Below are positions 6,102-13,100 of a stretch of 15,385 nt of DNA, piece by piece. The DNA lies in NCBI GenBank assembly GCA_902475445.1, contig CABRZN010000035.1:1-15385 (forward strand), written 5' to 3'. The stretch's first letter is position 1. Every line of letters begins with the position of its first letter. The translations under genes and the position numbers were made by a program. The notes below the pieces were generated by a model. That model did not search any database, was not told where the DNA came from, and was given only the letters and a program-made list of their open reading frames with translations. This DNA is from an uncultured Collinsella sp. (GTDB lineage: Bacteria; Actinomycetota; Coriobacteriia; Coriobacteriales; Coriobacteriaceae).

Positions 6102-6734
6102 CTATGCCGTGAGCGGCGCCGCTTCAGCGCCCATGCGGCTCTTATTGCCTCGATCTTTCCAGAAGGGCGAAACGGCTTTCTTCGCCCAAAGGGCAGAGAG
6201 GCGCGCGATCTGCTTGGACGCCGTCCAGGCGCCGGCTCCCGTGAGGAGCGCCACACCGATGGAAGCGAATCCCATTCCCATCGAGGCCAAAACGTACGGA
6301 ACATGCCCGATAATGATGCCGTCCACGGCGAACAGGAGCCCTACCAGGCCCGCGCCCCCGAATGCCGCGGCCACGATCCACACGCAGAGCGCAAGAACCC
6401 AAATACAGATGTAGACTGCAGCGGCAACGGCGACGAACGCGAGCAGCAGCGGAATCCATACCGGAGAGCCCACGATGGCGAGCGCCCATAGAAGTGCCGT
6501 GCTCTTGCGCTTGGTCCTCGCGATCGCGCGCGGCACGGCGGGCAGTTCGTCGAGCGTTGCCTCGGCGACCTCACCGGGCGTGCCCATGGCGGCCACAGCC
6601 TCGGCCTCCGTCATGCCGTCCTCCATACGGTCGGCGATGGCCTCCGCGTAGAACTCCTGCGTTTCCTTTACCTGATCTGCCGGCAGGCAGGCCAGAAGCT
6701 CGCCCAGCCGGTTCAAGAACTCATCGCGCGTCAT
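6102..6734 (-). CDS. DUF1700 (HAAS-domain) membrane protein
   Basis: A 210-residue protein. Residues 1-65 form the helical HAAS signalling domain, with the typical opening MTRDEFLNRLGELL and a later TEAEAVAAMGTPGEVA turn. Four hydrophobic segments follow (about 79-100, 100-120, 121-143, 146-169), ending in a basic tail. DUF1700 proteins are commonly encoded beside PadR regulators and membrane-anchored beta-strand proteins and are thought to act in envelope-stress or drug-response signalling; the biochemical role is not known. Its start overlaps the padR stop by 14 bases (ATG at 6734-6732, TGA at 6723-6721), so the two are translationally coupled. Recognition of the family is good; function is open. 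Confidence 0.85.
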   Translation of the reverse strand: MTRDEFLNRLGELLACLPADQVKETQEFYAEAIADRMEDGMTEAEAVAAMGTPGEVAEATLDELPAVPRAIARTKRKSTALLWALAIVGSPVWIPLLLAFVAVAAAVYICIWVLALCVWIVAAAFGGAGLVGLLFAVDGIIIGHVPYVLASMGMGFASIGVALLTGAGAWTASKQIARLSALWAKKAVSPFWKDRGNKSRMGAEAAPLTA

Positions 6735-7041
6735 GGTGCGCCCCCTCCACGTAACGGTAGATCTCCTGCACGGATGGCCATTCGGCGAGGAACTCGGCGA
6801 TACGCTCGCGCCCGGCGTCCGTGATGCGGTAGTACCTCCGCAGCCGCCCGTTGTGCTCGGCGGAGCGCGCGGTGATGCAGCCCGCCTTCTCCAGGCGCTT
6901 GAGCAACGGATAGAGCGTGGATTCCGTGAGCCCCATACTCGCGGGCACGTCCTTCACGATCTGATAGCCGTAGGATTCCTCGCCCGAGACGGCCGCGAGC
7001 ACGCAGGCCTCGAGGAAGCCGCGCTTCATCTGTGCCTCCAT
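6721..7041 (-). CDS. PadR-family transcriptional regulator
   Basis: A 106-residue winged-helix repressor, the usual size of subfamily-2 PadR proteins. It shows the family sequence in order: KRGFLEACVLAAV, SYGYQIVKDV, LTESTLYPLLKRLEKAG (recognition helix region, about residues 38-54), GRLRRYYRITDAG (wing), and a short C-terminal dimerisation helix. AAAGGAGG lies seven bases before the ATG at 7041, so the longer frame starting at 7107, which would run through the promoter, is rejected. It heads the operon with DUF1700 and the small membrane protein and probably represses it and itself through the palindrome over the -10 box. The inducing signal is unknown; many PadR proteins sense drugs, phenolic compounds or envelope stress. 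Confidence 0.92.
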   Translation of the reverse strand: MEAQMKRGFLEACVLAAVSGEESYGYQIVKDVPASMGLTESTLYPLLKRLEKAGCITARSAEHNGRLRRYYRITDAGRERIAEFLAEWPSVQEIYRYVEGAHHDAR

Positions 7042-7048
7042 CCGCACA

Positions 7049-7056
7049 CCTCCTTT
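7049..7056 (-). promoter_or_regulatory. Strong ribosome binding site of padR
   Basis: The minus-strand sequence AAAGGAGG is close to a perfect match to the anti-Shine-Dalgarno sequence, seven bases before ATG 7041. It decides the start of the PadR gene. Confidence 0.85.
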
Positions 7057-7077
7057 CGTAGTATACTGTGTAACACC

Positions 7078-7096
7078 TACTATATGACACATAGTA
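7078..7096. promoter_or_regulatory. Probable PadR operator palindrome overlapping the promoter
   Basis: TACTAT (7078-7083) and ATAGTA (7091-7096) are perfect six-base arms around a seven-base centre. They cover the -10 box and part of the spacer, so a bound protein would block RNA polymerase. A second fully palindromic octamer, AGTATACT (7060-7067), sits just downstream. Self-repression through such sites is usual for PadR genes. Confidence 0.6.
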
Positions 7097-7107
7097 TATG
7101 ATGTCAA
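7079..7107 (-). promoter_or_regulatory. Sigma-70-type promoter of the padR operon
   Basis: On the minus strand, TTGACA (7107-7102) and TATAGT (7084-7079) are separated by exactly 17 bases, a near-consensus housekeeping promoter. It is the best promoter in the window. Transcription would begin near 7072, about 30 bases before the padR ATG. Confidence 0.85.
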
Positions 7108-7146
7108 CAGTTGTCGTATAGGGAGTCCGGTCTGTCTGTCCCCTGC

Positions 7147-7179
7147 GGGTACTCAATGGACGTACTTAAATGAGTACCC
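7147..7179. repeat. 9-bp inverted repeat in the intergenic region
   Basis: GGGTACTCA (7147-7155) and TGAGTACCC (7171-7179) are exact reverse complements around a 15-base spacer that itself contains the related GTACTTA. It could form a stem-loop or be a binding site. It lies between the divergent padR operon and cutC, so it could serve either. Confidence 0.55.
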
Positions 7180-7199
7180 ATCGCTCAAGGTGGCACCTG

Positions 7200-7238
7200 G
7201 GGACGTTCCTTATGTGCCGGCACTTTGGGACACTCCTT
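7200..7238. repeat. REP-like unit: 10-bp palindrome flanked by 12-bp direct repeats
   Basis: GTGCCGGCAC (7214-7223) is a perfect palindrome. On either side stand GGGACGTTCCTT (7200-7211) and GGGACACTCCTT (7227-7238), which differ at two of twelve positions. The arrangement resembles short extragenic repeats seen scattered in coriobacterial genomes, some linked to REP-associated transposases; that link is an inference. No other copy is visible in this window. Confidence 0.4.
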
Positions 7239-7323
7239 GTCAAGGTTTTGTTCCATCGTGCGGGTTGCTATTTAACGTGCGACAATGCCGTGTGGAAATC
7301 GAAATGTCTCCCGGGGGCTATCT

Positions 7324-8001
7324 ATGCTATATGAATTTTGCGCCGAGAACTTTGAGCGGGTACCGGTGGCCATCAAGGCCGGTGCGGGTCGCATTGAGCT
7401 GTGCGACAACTTGGCCGTTGGTGGCACTACGCCTTCGGCCGGCGTTATCAGCGCTACGACCAACTATGCTCACGAGCACGATGCACGGGTGATGTGCATG
7501 ATTCGCCCGCGTGGCGGTGACTTTCATTACAACCAAGACGAGCTGCGCATGATGGAGATGGACCTGGGCCTTGCCGTAAGCGCCGGCGTTGACGGCTTGG
7601 TCTTTGGCTGCTGCAAGCCCTGCGCTGGCGGATGGGCGCTCGACGAGCTTACGTTGGGCGCCCTCGTGATGGCCGCGGGCTGCGCGACCGAGGAATGCAA
7701 GCGTGAGCCCATCGACATCACCTTCCACATGGCGTTTGACCAGCTCTCGCCCGAGGCTCAGCTCGACGCGATTGACACACTCGCCGACTGCGGCATCACA
7801 CGCATCCTGACGCACGGCGGTGCCGCCGGCACGCCGATCGAGGACAACCTGGAGCATCTGTCGCGTCTTATCGAGTGTGCGGGCGACCGCTTGACCATCC
7901 TTCCCGGCGGCGGCATTTCCACGGCCAACCGCGATACCGTGGCGGCGGCACTGGGCGTCTCCGAGCTCCATGGCACAAGGATCGTACCGCTGGAGGTGTA
8001 G
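7324..8001 (+). CDS. cutC: CutC family protein
   Basis: A 225-residue TIM-barrel protein of PF03932. Family stretches include YEFCAENF at the N-terminus, RIELCDNLAVGGTTPS (23-38), MIRPRGGDF (59-67), FHMAFD (134-139), RILTHGG (160-166) and LPGGGI (193-198). The ATG at 7324 is chosen because the family begins exactly there; GGGGG lies about seven bases upstream. CutC was named for copper tolerance and animal homologs bind Cu(I), but the E. coli copper phenotype was later traced to the small RNA MicL encoded in the same region, so the enzymatic role is not settled. This copy has ten cysteines, including a GCCKPC cluster at 95-100, and has methionine in FHMAFD where many homologs have arginine. 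The next gene starts three bases after its stop. Confidence 0.9.
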   Translation: MLYEFCAENFERVPVAIKAGAGRIELCDNLAVGGTTPSAGVISATTNYAHEHDARVMCMIRPRGGDFHYNQDELRMMEMDLGLAVSAGVDGLVFGCCKPCAGGWALDELTLGALVMAAGCATEECKREPIDITFHMAFDQLSPEAQLDAIDTLADCGITRILTHGGAAGTPIEDNLEHLSRLIECAGDRLTILPGGGISTANRDTVAAALGVSELHGTRIVPLEV

Positions 8002-8004
8002 CCC

Positions 8005-8805
8005 GTGGCGCTTGTATTCGATGTTCAGCAGGCGAGCGGCAAGCCCGACGACAACCGTCGCCCCGGTACCGCGTGCCCCTTTTGCAACACGGAGGGGCTC
8101 ACCGACATCATTCGCCGTGATGGCGATTGCATTTGGCTCGAGAATAAGTTCAAGACCCTGCGCGCCACCCGTCAAACCGTGCTGATCGAGTCGGCCGATC
8201 ACGATGCCGACCTGGTGACCTATGAGCCGGATGAACTCCACCATGTGATGCGGTTTGCCCTGGGTTGCTGGCAGCAGATGATCGATTCACAGCAGTATCG
8301 CAGTGTGCTCATGTACAAGAACAAGGGTCCGCTCTCGGGCGGTAGTCTCGTTCATCCGCACATGCAGATTGTGGGTTTGGAGCAGGAAGACGGCTACACT
8401 TCGCTGACTTCTGCCAATTTCGAAGGCATCAATGTCTGGCAACAGGGGAGAATCTCGGTCAACATCTCAACCGAACCGATTATGGGGTTCTTTGAGGTCA
8501 ATGTTTCAGCCCCGCAGGGAATCGCCGCCAGCGATGACACGAGAGACCAAGCCGAGGCGGATCTCTTCGCCGATGCGATCCAGGTAGCTCTGCGCTATAT
8601 CCTGAACGAGCACCACGGTGGTCGCGCAGAGTCGTACAACCTGTTCTTCTATCACCTGGGCGGTCGGACCATTGCCAAGGCGCTGCCGCGTTGGGTGGTT
8701 TCGCCCTACTTTGTCGGCTATCGTTTGGCCCAGGTCAATGCTGAGACCACGCTCGATGTCGATGCGGAGCGACTCCGCGCACATCTGGAGGCGCTCGCAT
8801 CGTAA
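8005..8805 (+). CDS. DUF4931 family protein, GalT/HIT-like nucleotidyltransferase fold
   Basis: A 266-residue cytoplasmic protein resembling galactose-1-phosphate uridylyltransferases. A CPFC pair (C24, C27) matches the zinc-binding position near the N-terminus of GalT. KNKGPLSGGSLVHPHMQI (about 105-122) carries the HxHxQ active-site motif (H117, H119, Q121), in which the second histidine is the nucleotide-accepting residue in GalT. This supports a nucleotidyl transfer or hydrolysis reaction, but the substrate is unknown and no Leloir pathway genes are near. GTG 8005 has GGAGG (7992-7996) eight bases upstream, inside the end of cutC, so the pair is coupled. Family call is good; activity is inferred from residues. 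Confidence 0.82.
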   Translation: MALVFDVQQASGKPDDNRRPGTACPFCNTEGLTDIIRRDGDCIWLENKFKTLRATRQTVLIESADHDADLVTYEPDELHHVMRFALGCWQQMIDSQQYRSVLMYKNKGPLSGGSLVHPHMQIVGLEQEDGYTSLTSANFEGINVWQQGRISVNISTEPIMGFFEVNVSAPQGIAASDDTRDQAEADLFADAIQVALRYILNEHHGGRAESYNLFFYHLGGRTIAKALPRWVVSPYFVGYRLAQVNAETTLDVDAERLRAHLEALAS

Positions 8806-8814
8806 AGTGAGCGC

Positions 8815-8827
8815 CCGCACACTGCGG
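8815..8827. terminator. Short hairpin between convergent genes
   Basis: CCGCA (8815-8819), CAC, TGCGG (8823-8827) is a small perfect stem in the 27-base gap between two converging genes. It might end both transcripts, but it is short and lacks a T run; only ACGGTTT follows on the plus strand. Confidence 0.3.
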
Positions 8828-8832
8828 ACGGT

Positions 8833-9831
8833 TTAGCGCGCCATTGCATCGCGGCCGGCCTCGACACGCTTGCGCTGAGCGGCGCGCTCCTCGCCGGTCA
8901 GACGCTCAAAGAGGTGCCCGATAAGCGAGGCGAGCACCTGCTGAAACAACGTTCCGCACATGACGGGAAACACGACTTCGCCCGGAAAGTATTGCGTGGC
9001 GATGACGGCGCCCGAAGAGATGTTACGCATGCCGCAGGTAAAGCACATGGTAGTCGTCTCGCTATATGGCAGATGCAGCGCACGGGCGACCAGAAAACCG
9101 ACGACAAAGCCGCTGATGGCGAAGGTCAAAATAAAGAGAGCGACTTCCAGGCGCACCGCGTTCATGTGCAGCACGTATTCGCTCATGGCGGTGGAGTTGG
9201 AGGCGATAACGCCCATCATCATGAACTTGCAGGCGGGCGAGAGCGCGGGGGAGAGCTTCTCGTGTCCCCATCCACGCGTGAGCTCGTTGATCATGATGCC
9301 GAGCACGGCGGGGATGGCGATCATAAAGGCCATGTCCTGCATCATGCTCGGCACATCGATCGAGACGGTGGCACCCAGCAAGAGCTTCAGCGTGAGCGGA
9401 ATCGTCACAGGCGAGATAACCGAGGACGTCAGGATAATGGTGAGCGCGAGCGGGCCGTTGCCGCCGAACATGCTAATCCACATAAAGGCAGTGACCGCCA
9501 CGGGTACGCTGTACTCGAGCACGATGCCGCAGACAAGGTTGGGATTGGAGCCAAAGAACAGCGATCCCATGGCATAGGCTGCTATGGGAATGAGCACCGC
9601 CGAGACGAGCAGCGCCAAAATCAGGTGCAGCGGACGGCGGAACACCTCAGCTACCTGGTGGAAGGTGTTGCTGAGCGCACCTTGGAACGTCATAAAGGCG
9701 AAGAGGGCGGGAACGATGGGTTTGAGTACGCCGATCTGATGGGGAAAGAGCACGCCGAGCGCCACGCAAATCGGAACGATGACCTGCATATGCCCCGCGA
9801 GGAACTTTCCCAGTCCAGCCCATTGCTTCAT
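8833..9831 (-). CDS. Bile acid:sodium symporter (BASS) family transporter
   Basis: A 332-residue protein with nine to ten hydrophobic segments, the size of bacterial BASS proteins (SBF/ASBT-like). The stretch TTMCFTCGMRNISSGAVIATQYFPGEV, about residues 257-283, is the conserved segment of the second repeat. PVAVTAFMWISMFGGNGPLALTIILTSSVISP, about 110-141, is the matching segment of the first repeat with polar and small residues at the helix break. Members carry bile acids or unrelated organic acids such as pyruvate, pantoate or sulfonates with sodium. Ligand cannot be read from sequence; a gut lifestyle makes bile acids plausible but unproven. It stands alone on the minus strand. AAGGGAG lies eleven bases before the ATG. 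No clear promoter was found upstream. Confidence 0.85.
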   Translation of the reverse strand: MKQWAGLGKFLAGHMQVIVPICVALGVLFPHQIGVLKPIVPALFAFMTFQGALSNTFHQVAEVFRRPLHLILALLVSAVLIPIAAYAMGSLFFGSNPNLVCGIVLEYSVPVAVTAFMWISMFGGNGPLALTIILTSSVISPVTIPLTLKLLLGATVSIDVPSMMQDMAFMIAIPAVLGIMINELTRGWGHEKLSPALSPACKFMMMGVIASNSTAMSEYVLHMNAVRLEVALFILTFAISGFVVGFLVARALHLPYSETTTMCFTCGMRNISSGAVIATQYFPGEVVFPVMCGTLFQQVLASLIGHLFERLTGEERAAQRKRVEAGRDAMAR

Positions 9832-9911
9832 ATGCCCCGTGACTCCCTTTATCCGCGAACTCGTTTGTATGGATATGCTAGACGCTCGTATGTGTCTGTG
9901 CGGCTGAAACG

Positions 9912-9926
9912 CTCGATTATTTCGAG
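9912..9926. repeat. 5-bp inverted repeat in the divergent promoter region
   Basis: CTCGA (9912-9916), TTATT, TCGAG (9922-9926) is a small perfect dyad between the BASS gene and recJ. It could be an operator, but at this length chance is a fair explanation. Apart from this, the -10 box and the short reading frame listed separately, I see nothing in 9832-10053. Confidence 0.25.
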
Positions 9927-9991
9927 GGTATTACCGTCATCGTTTACCGAAACCGCGGCGCGCTGCGAGGTTCTGCGTCCGTGCCGCACGG

Positions 9992-9997
9992 TATAAT
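9992..9997 (+). promoter_or_regulatory. Candidate -10 box for recJ-rel
   Basis: A perfect TATAAT stands in an otherwise GC-rich stretch, 56 bases before the short reading frame and 108 before the recJ start. The -35 side is weak (GGTTCT or GTTCTG at 16 to 17 bases). It probably drives recJ and perhaps rel. Confidence 0.5.
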
Positions 9998-10053
9998 AAA
10001 TCCGTTCAACAGATCTGCCTGCCGAAGCGGGCATACACAGAGGACTCATCGCT

Positions 10054-10119
10054 ATGAACCGTGAGAGGTATCGCGGCGACCTGCCCCTATCGGGGGTGGG
10101 CGCCTATGTCATCGCTTAA
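10054..10119 (+). CDS. 21-codon leader reading frame overlapping the recJ start
   Basis: ATG 10054 opens MNRERYRGDLPLSGVGAYVIA and stops at TAA 10117-10119, fourteen bases inside the recJ frame that starts at 10106. AGAGG (10039-10043) is a reasonable ribosome site ten bases upstream. The overlap is of the kind that couples translation of two genes. No run of one amino acid suggests attenuation by tRNA charging. It may instead be chance, with recJ starting at GTG 10061 or at ATG 10106 independently. Low confidence. Confidence 0.3.
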   Translation: MNRERYRGDLPLSGVGAYVIA

Positions 10120-13100
10120 GACGACGCATCGCTGGGCGGTCGCTCAGCAAAACCCCGGGCTCGAAAAGGAGCTTTCGGCTGGTCTGGGCATTCCCGGACT
10201 GGTGGCGCGCATTATGGTCGCGCACGGCATCGGCTCCATCAAAGAGGGCCAATTGTTTTTGACGCCTTCGCTCGATCGCGACTGGGCCGACCCACTCATT
10301 ATCCCGGGCATGTCGGTCGTTGCCGACCGCGTCGAGCGTGCTATTCGCAACCACGAGCACATTGCAGTCTTTGGCGATTTTGACGTTGACGGCATTACGT
10401 CGACCTGCCTGTTGACCGAGGCACTGCGCACGTTTGGCGCCGATGTCACGCCGTTTATTCCGCATCGCTTTGATGAGGGCTACGGTCTTTCGCGCGCGGC
10501 ACTCGACCGCGTTAACGAGCTCGCTCGCCCCCAGCTGATCGTGACCGTCGATAACGGCATTGCCGCCAAGGAAGAGGTTTCCTATCTGGAGAGCCTGGGG
10601 ATCGATTTGGTGGTCACGGACCATCACGAGCCCTCCGACCAGGTGCCGCAGGGTATGCCCCTGACCGACCCCAAGCTCGAGGACGAGGGCCCCTCGCGCG
10701 AGCTTGCCGGTGCTGGTGTGGCGCTCAAGCTGGTGCAAGTCCTAGGTGAGCGCCTGGGCAAGCCGTCGTATTGGCGTTCGCTAATCGAGGTCGCGGCGCT
10801 GGGCACCGTGTCCGACATGATGCCGCTCACGCCCGAGAACCGCGCGCTGGTTGCCGAGGGCATCCAGCAGATGCGCGTAACCGCTCGCCCCGGCTATATC
10901 GCGCTTGCCGCGCTTGCCAAGGCGGACCTTTCGAGCATTACGGCGGATGGCCTGTCATTCTCGCTCATTCCCCGCTTAAACGCTGCCGGCCGCATGGCCG
11001 ATCCCAAGCTGGCGCTCGACCTGCTGCTTGCCCGCAATCCCATCGAAGCAAGCGCGCTGGCGGCTGAGCTCGAGGAAATCAACCGCCAGCGTCGCGAGAT
11101 CGAGGCGGAGCTCACGCGCGATGCCATGGCAAAGGTCGAGGAGACCTATGACGGCGGACGCGCGATCGTCGTGGGCGGCGAAGGCTGGCACGAGGGTGTC
11201 AAGGGCATCGTGGCAAGCCGTCTGACCAACCGCTATCACGTGCCGGCGCTGCTGTTCTCGATCGAGGACGGTATCGCGCGCGGCTCTGGTCGCTCGGTGG
11301 GCAAAGTTAACCTGTTTGACGCCGTCGAGCGCTGTTCCGACCTGCTGATTCGTCGCGGCGGACATGCCGGTGCGGTGGGTGTGACCATCGAGGCATCCAA
11401 GCTCGATGAATTCCGTCGTCGCCTTTCCGCCGTGCTATCGGAGATTCCCGCCGAGGACTTTGAAGACATCGACGAGGTTGCCGCCACGGTCGACCTTTCC
11501 GAGCTGAATATCGAGACTATAGAGCAGATTTCCCGTCTTGAGCCGTTTGGCCAGGGCAACAAGGTGCCGCTGCTGGCCGCCGAGGGCGTGACGATGTGCG
11601 ATCGCGCCGTGGTGGGCAAAACCGGCGAGCACATGCGCTTTGTGGCGACCGATGGTGCCGCGAGCGTGCCGGCCATTATGTTCCGCGTGCCGCAAATCGA
11701 TAGGCTCATCAATTGCGACAGCGCCGTCGACTTGGTGTTCGAGGCCGTGGCCGAGCATTGGCAGGGACGTGTGAAGCCCAAGCTCATGATCAAAGATGTC
11801 TTGGTGCGCGATACCACGGCGTCCAATATCGACGATCCGGCATGTGAACTTCGCCGCGGCGTGCAACCGGCGGATTCTGGCCTGCGCCTGGAGTCGCGTA
11901 AACGCGAGACGCTCGCCCAGCTTTCTTATGCTGAGCTCACGCGCTCGCTTATCCATAGCTTTATCGGCTCGAACCAGCCGCACCGCGCGCAGGTCGAGGC
12001 GCTCGATGCCCTGGCCGATCACCAAAGTGTTCTGGCCGTTATGGGAACGGGGCGCGGCAAGTCGCTCATCTTCCATGTGCATGCCGCGCGCGAGGCGGTT
12101 CTTCGCGGGCGTGCGAGCATCTTTGTCTATCCGCTGCGTGCGCTCGTTGCCGACCAGGCCTATCACCTCTCGTCGACGATGGCCGCGCTCGGCATTGGCG
12201 TCGGCGTGTTGACCGGCGAGACCGTGGAGGCGGCGCGCGATGACGTGTTCGCCGGCCTGGCTTCGGGCCGCACCGGTATCGTGCTCACGACGCCCGAGTT
12301 CCTGTCTATCCACCGTGACCGCTTCGCGCGTTCGGGCCGCATCGGCTTTGTCGTTATCGATGAGGCGCACCACGCCGGCCTTGCCAAGGGCGGCGACCGC
12401 AGCGCCTATCTCGACATGCCCGATATCCTCAAAGCTCTGGGCGACCCGGTCGTTATGGCTGCGACGGCCACCGCGACGGCTCCGGTCGTGGCCGAGCTTG
12501 CCCGCATGTTGCCGATCACTCGCACGGTGGTCGACGAGACGGTGCGCGAGAACCTGCAGCTCGAGGACGACCGCGACCTTGCGAGCCGCGAGAACCGTTT
12601 AGTGTCGATCGTGGCGACGGGGGAGAAGACCGTCATTTACGTCAATTCGCGTGATCAGTCCGTGGCGCTTGCCAAGACACTACGCAAACGCGTTCCCGAC
12701 TGTGCGACCCGTATCGCGTTCTATAACGCTGGCCTTACGCGCACCGACCGCCATCGCGTAGAAGAAGCGTTTCGAGACGGCAGCCTCAGCTGCATCGTTT
12801 CGACCTCCGCCTTTGGCGAGGGTGTCAACCTGCCCGATATCCGCCATGTCGTGCTCTACCACATGCCGTTTGGCGCCATCGAGTTCAACCAGATGAGCGG
12901 ACGTGCCGGCCGCGACGGCCAGCCCGCCGTAATCCATCTGCTCTATTCGTCGCGCGACGCCCGCATTAACGAGCGCCTGCTCGACTGCTATGCGCCCGAG
13001 CGCGACGAGCTCGTCACGCTCTATCGCGCGCTGCAGACCATGTGGCGCTCCAACCGCGGCAAAACCGGGGACGATTCCTTTAGCGCGAGCGATATCGACA

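Noticed and set aside
5770..6414. 214-codon plus-strand frame over the scar and DUF1700 gene
   Set aside because: Only its first dozen codons carry the ParB-like signature; the remainder runs antisense to two supported genes and shows no family pattern.
8914..9996. 360-codon plus-strand frame opposite the BASS gene
   Set aside because: Composition is H/D/G/R-rich with no motif; it is the shadow of the membrane-protein gene on the minus strand.
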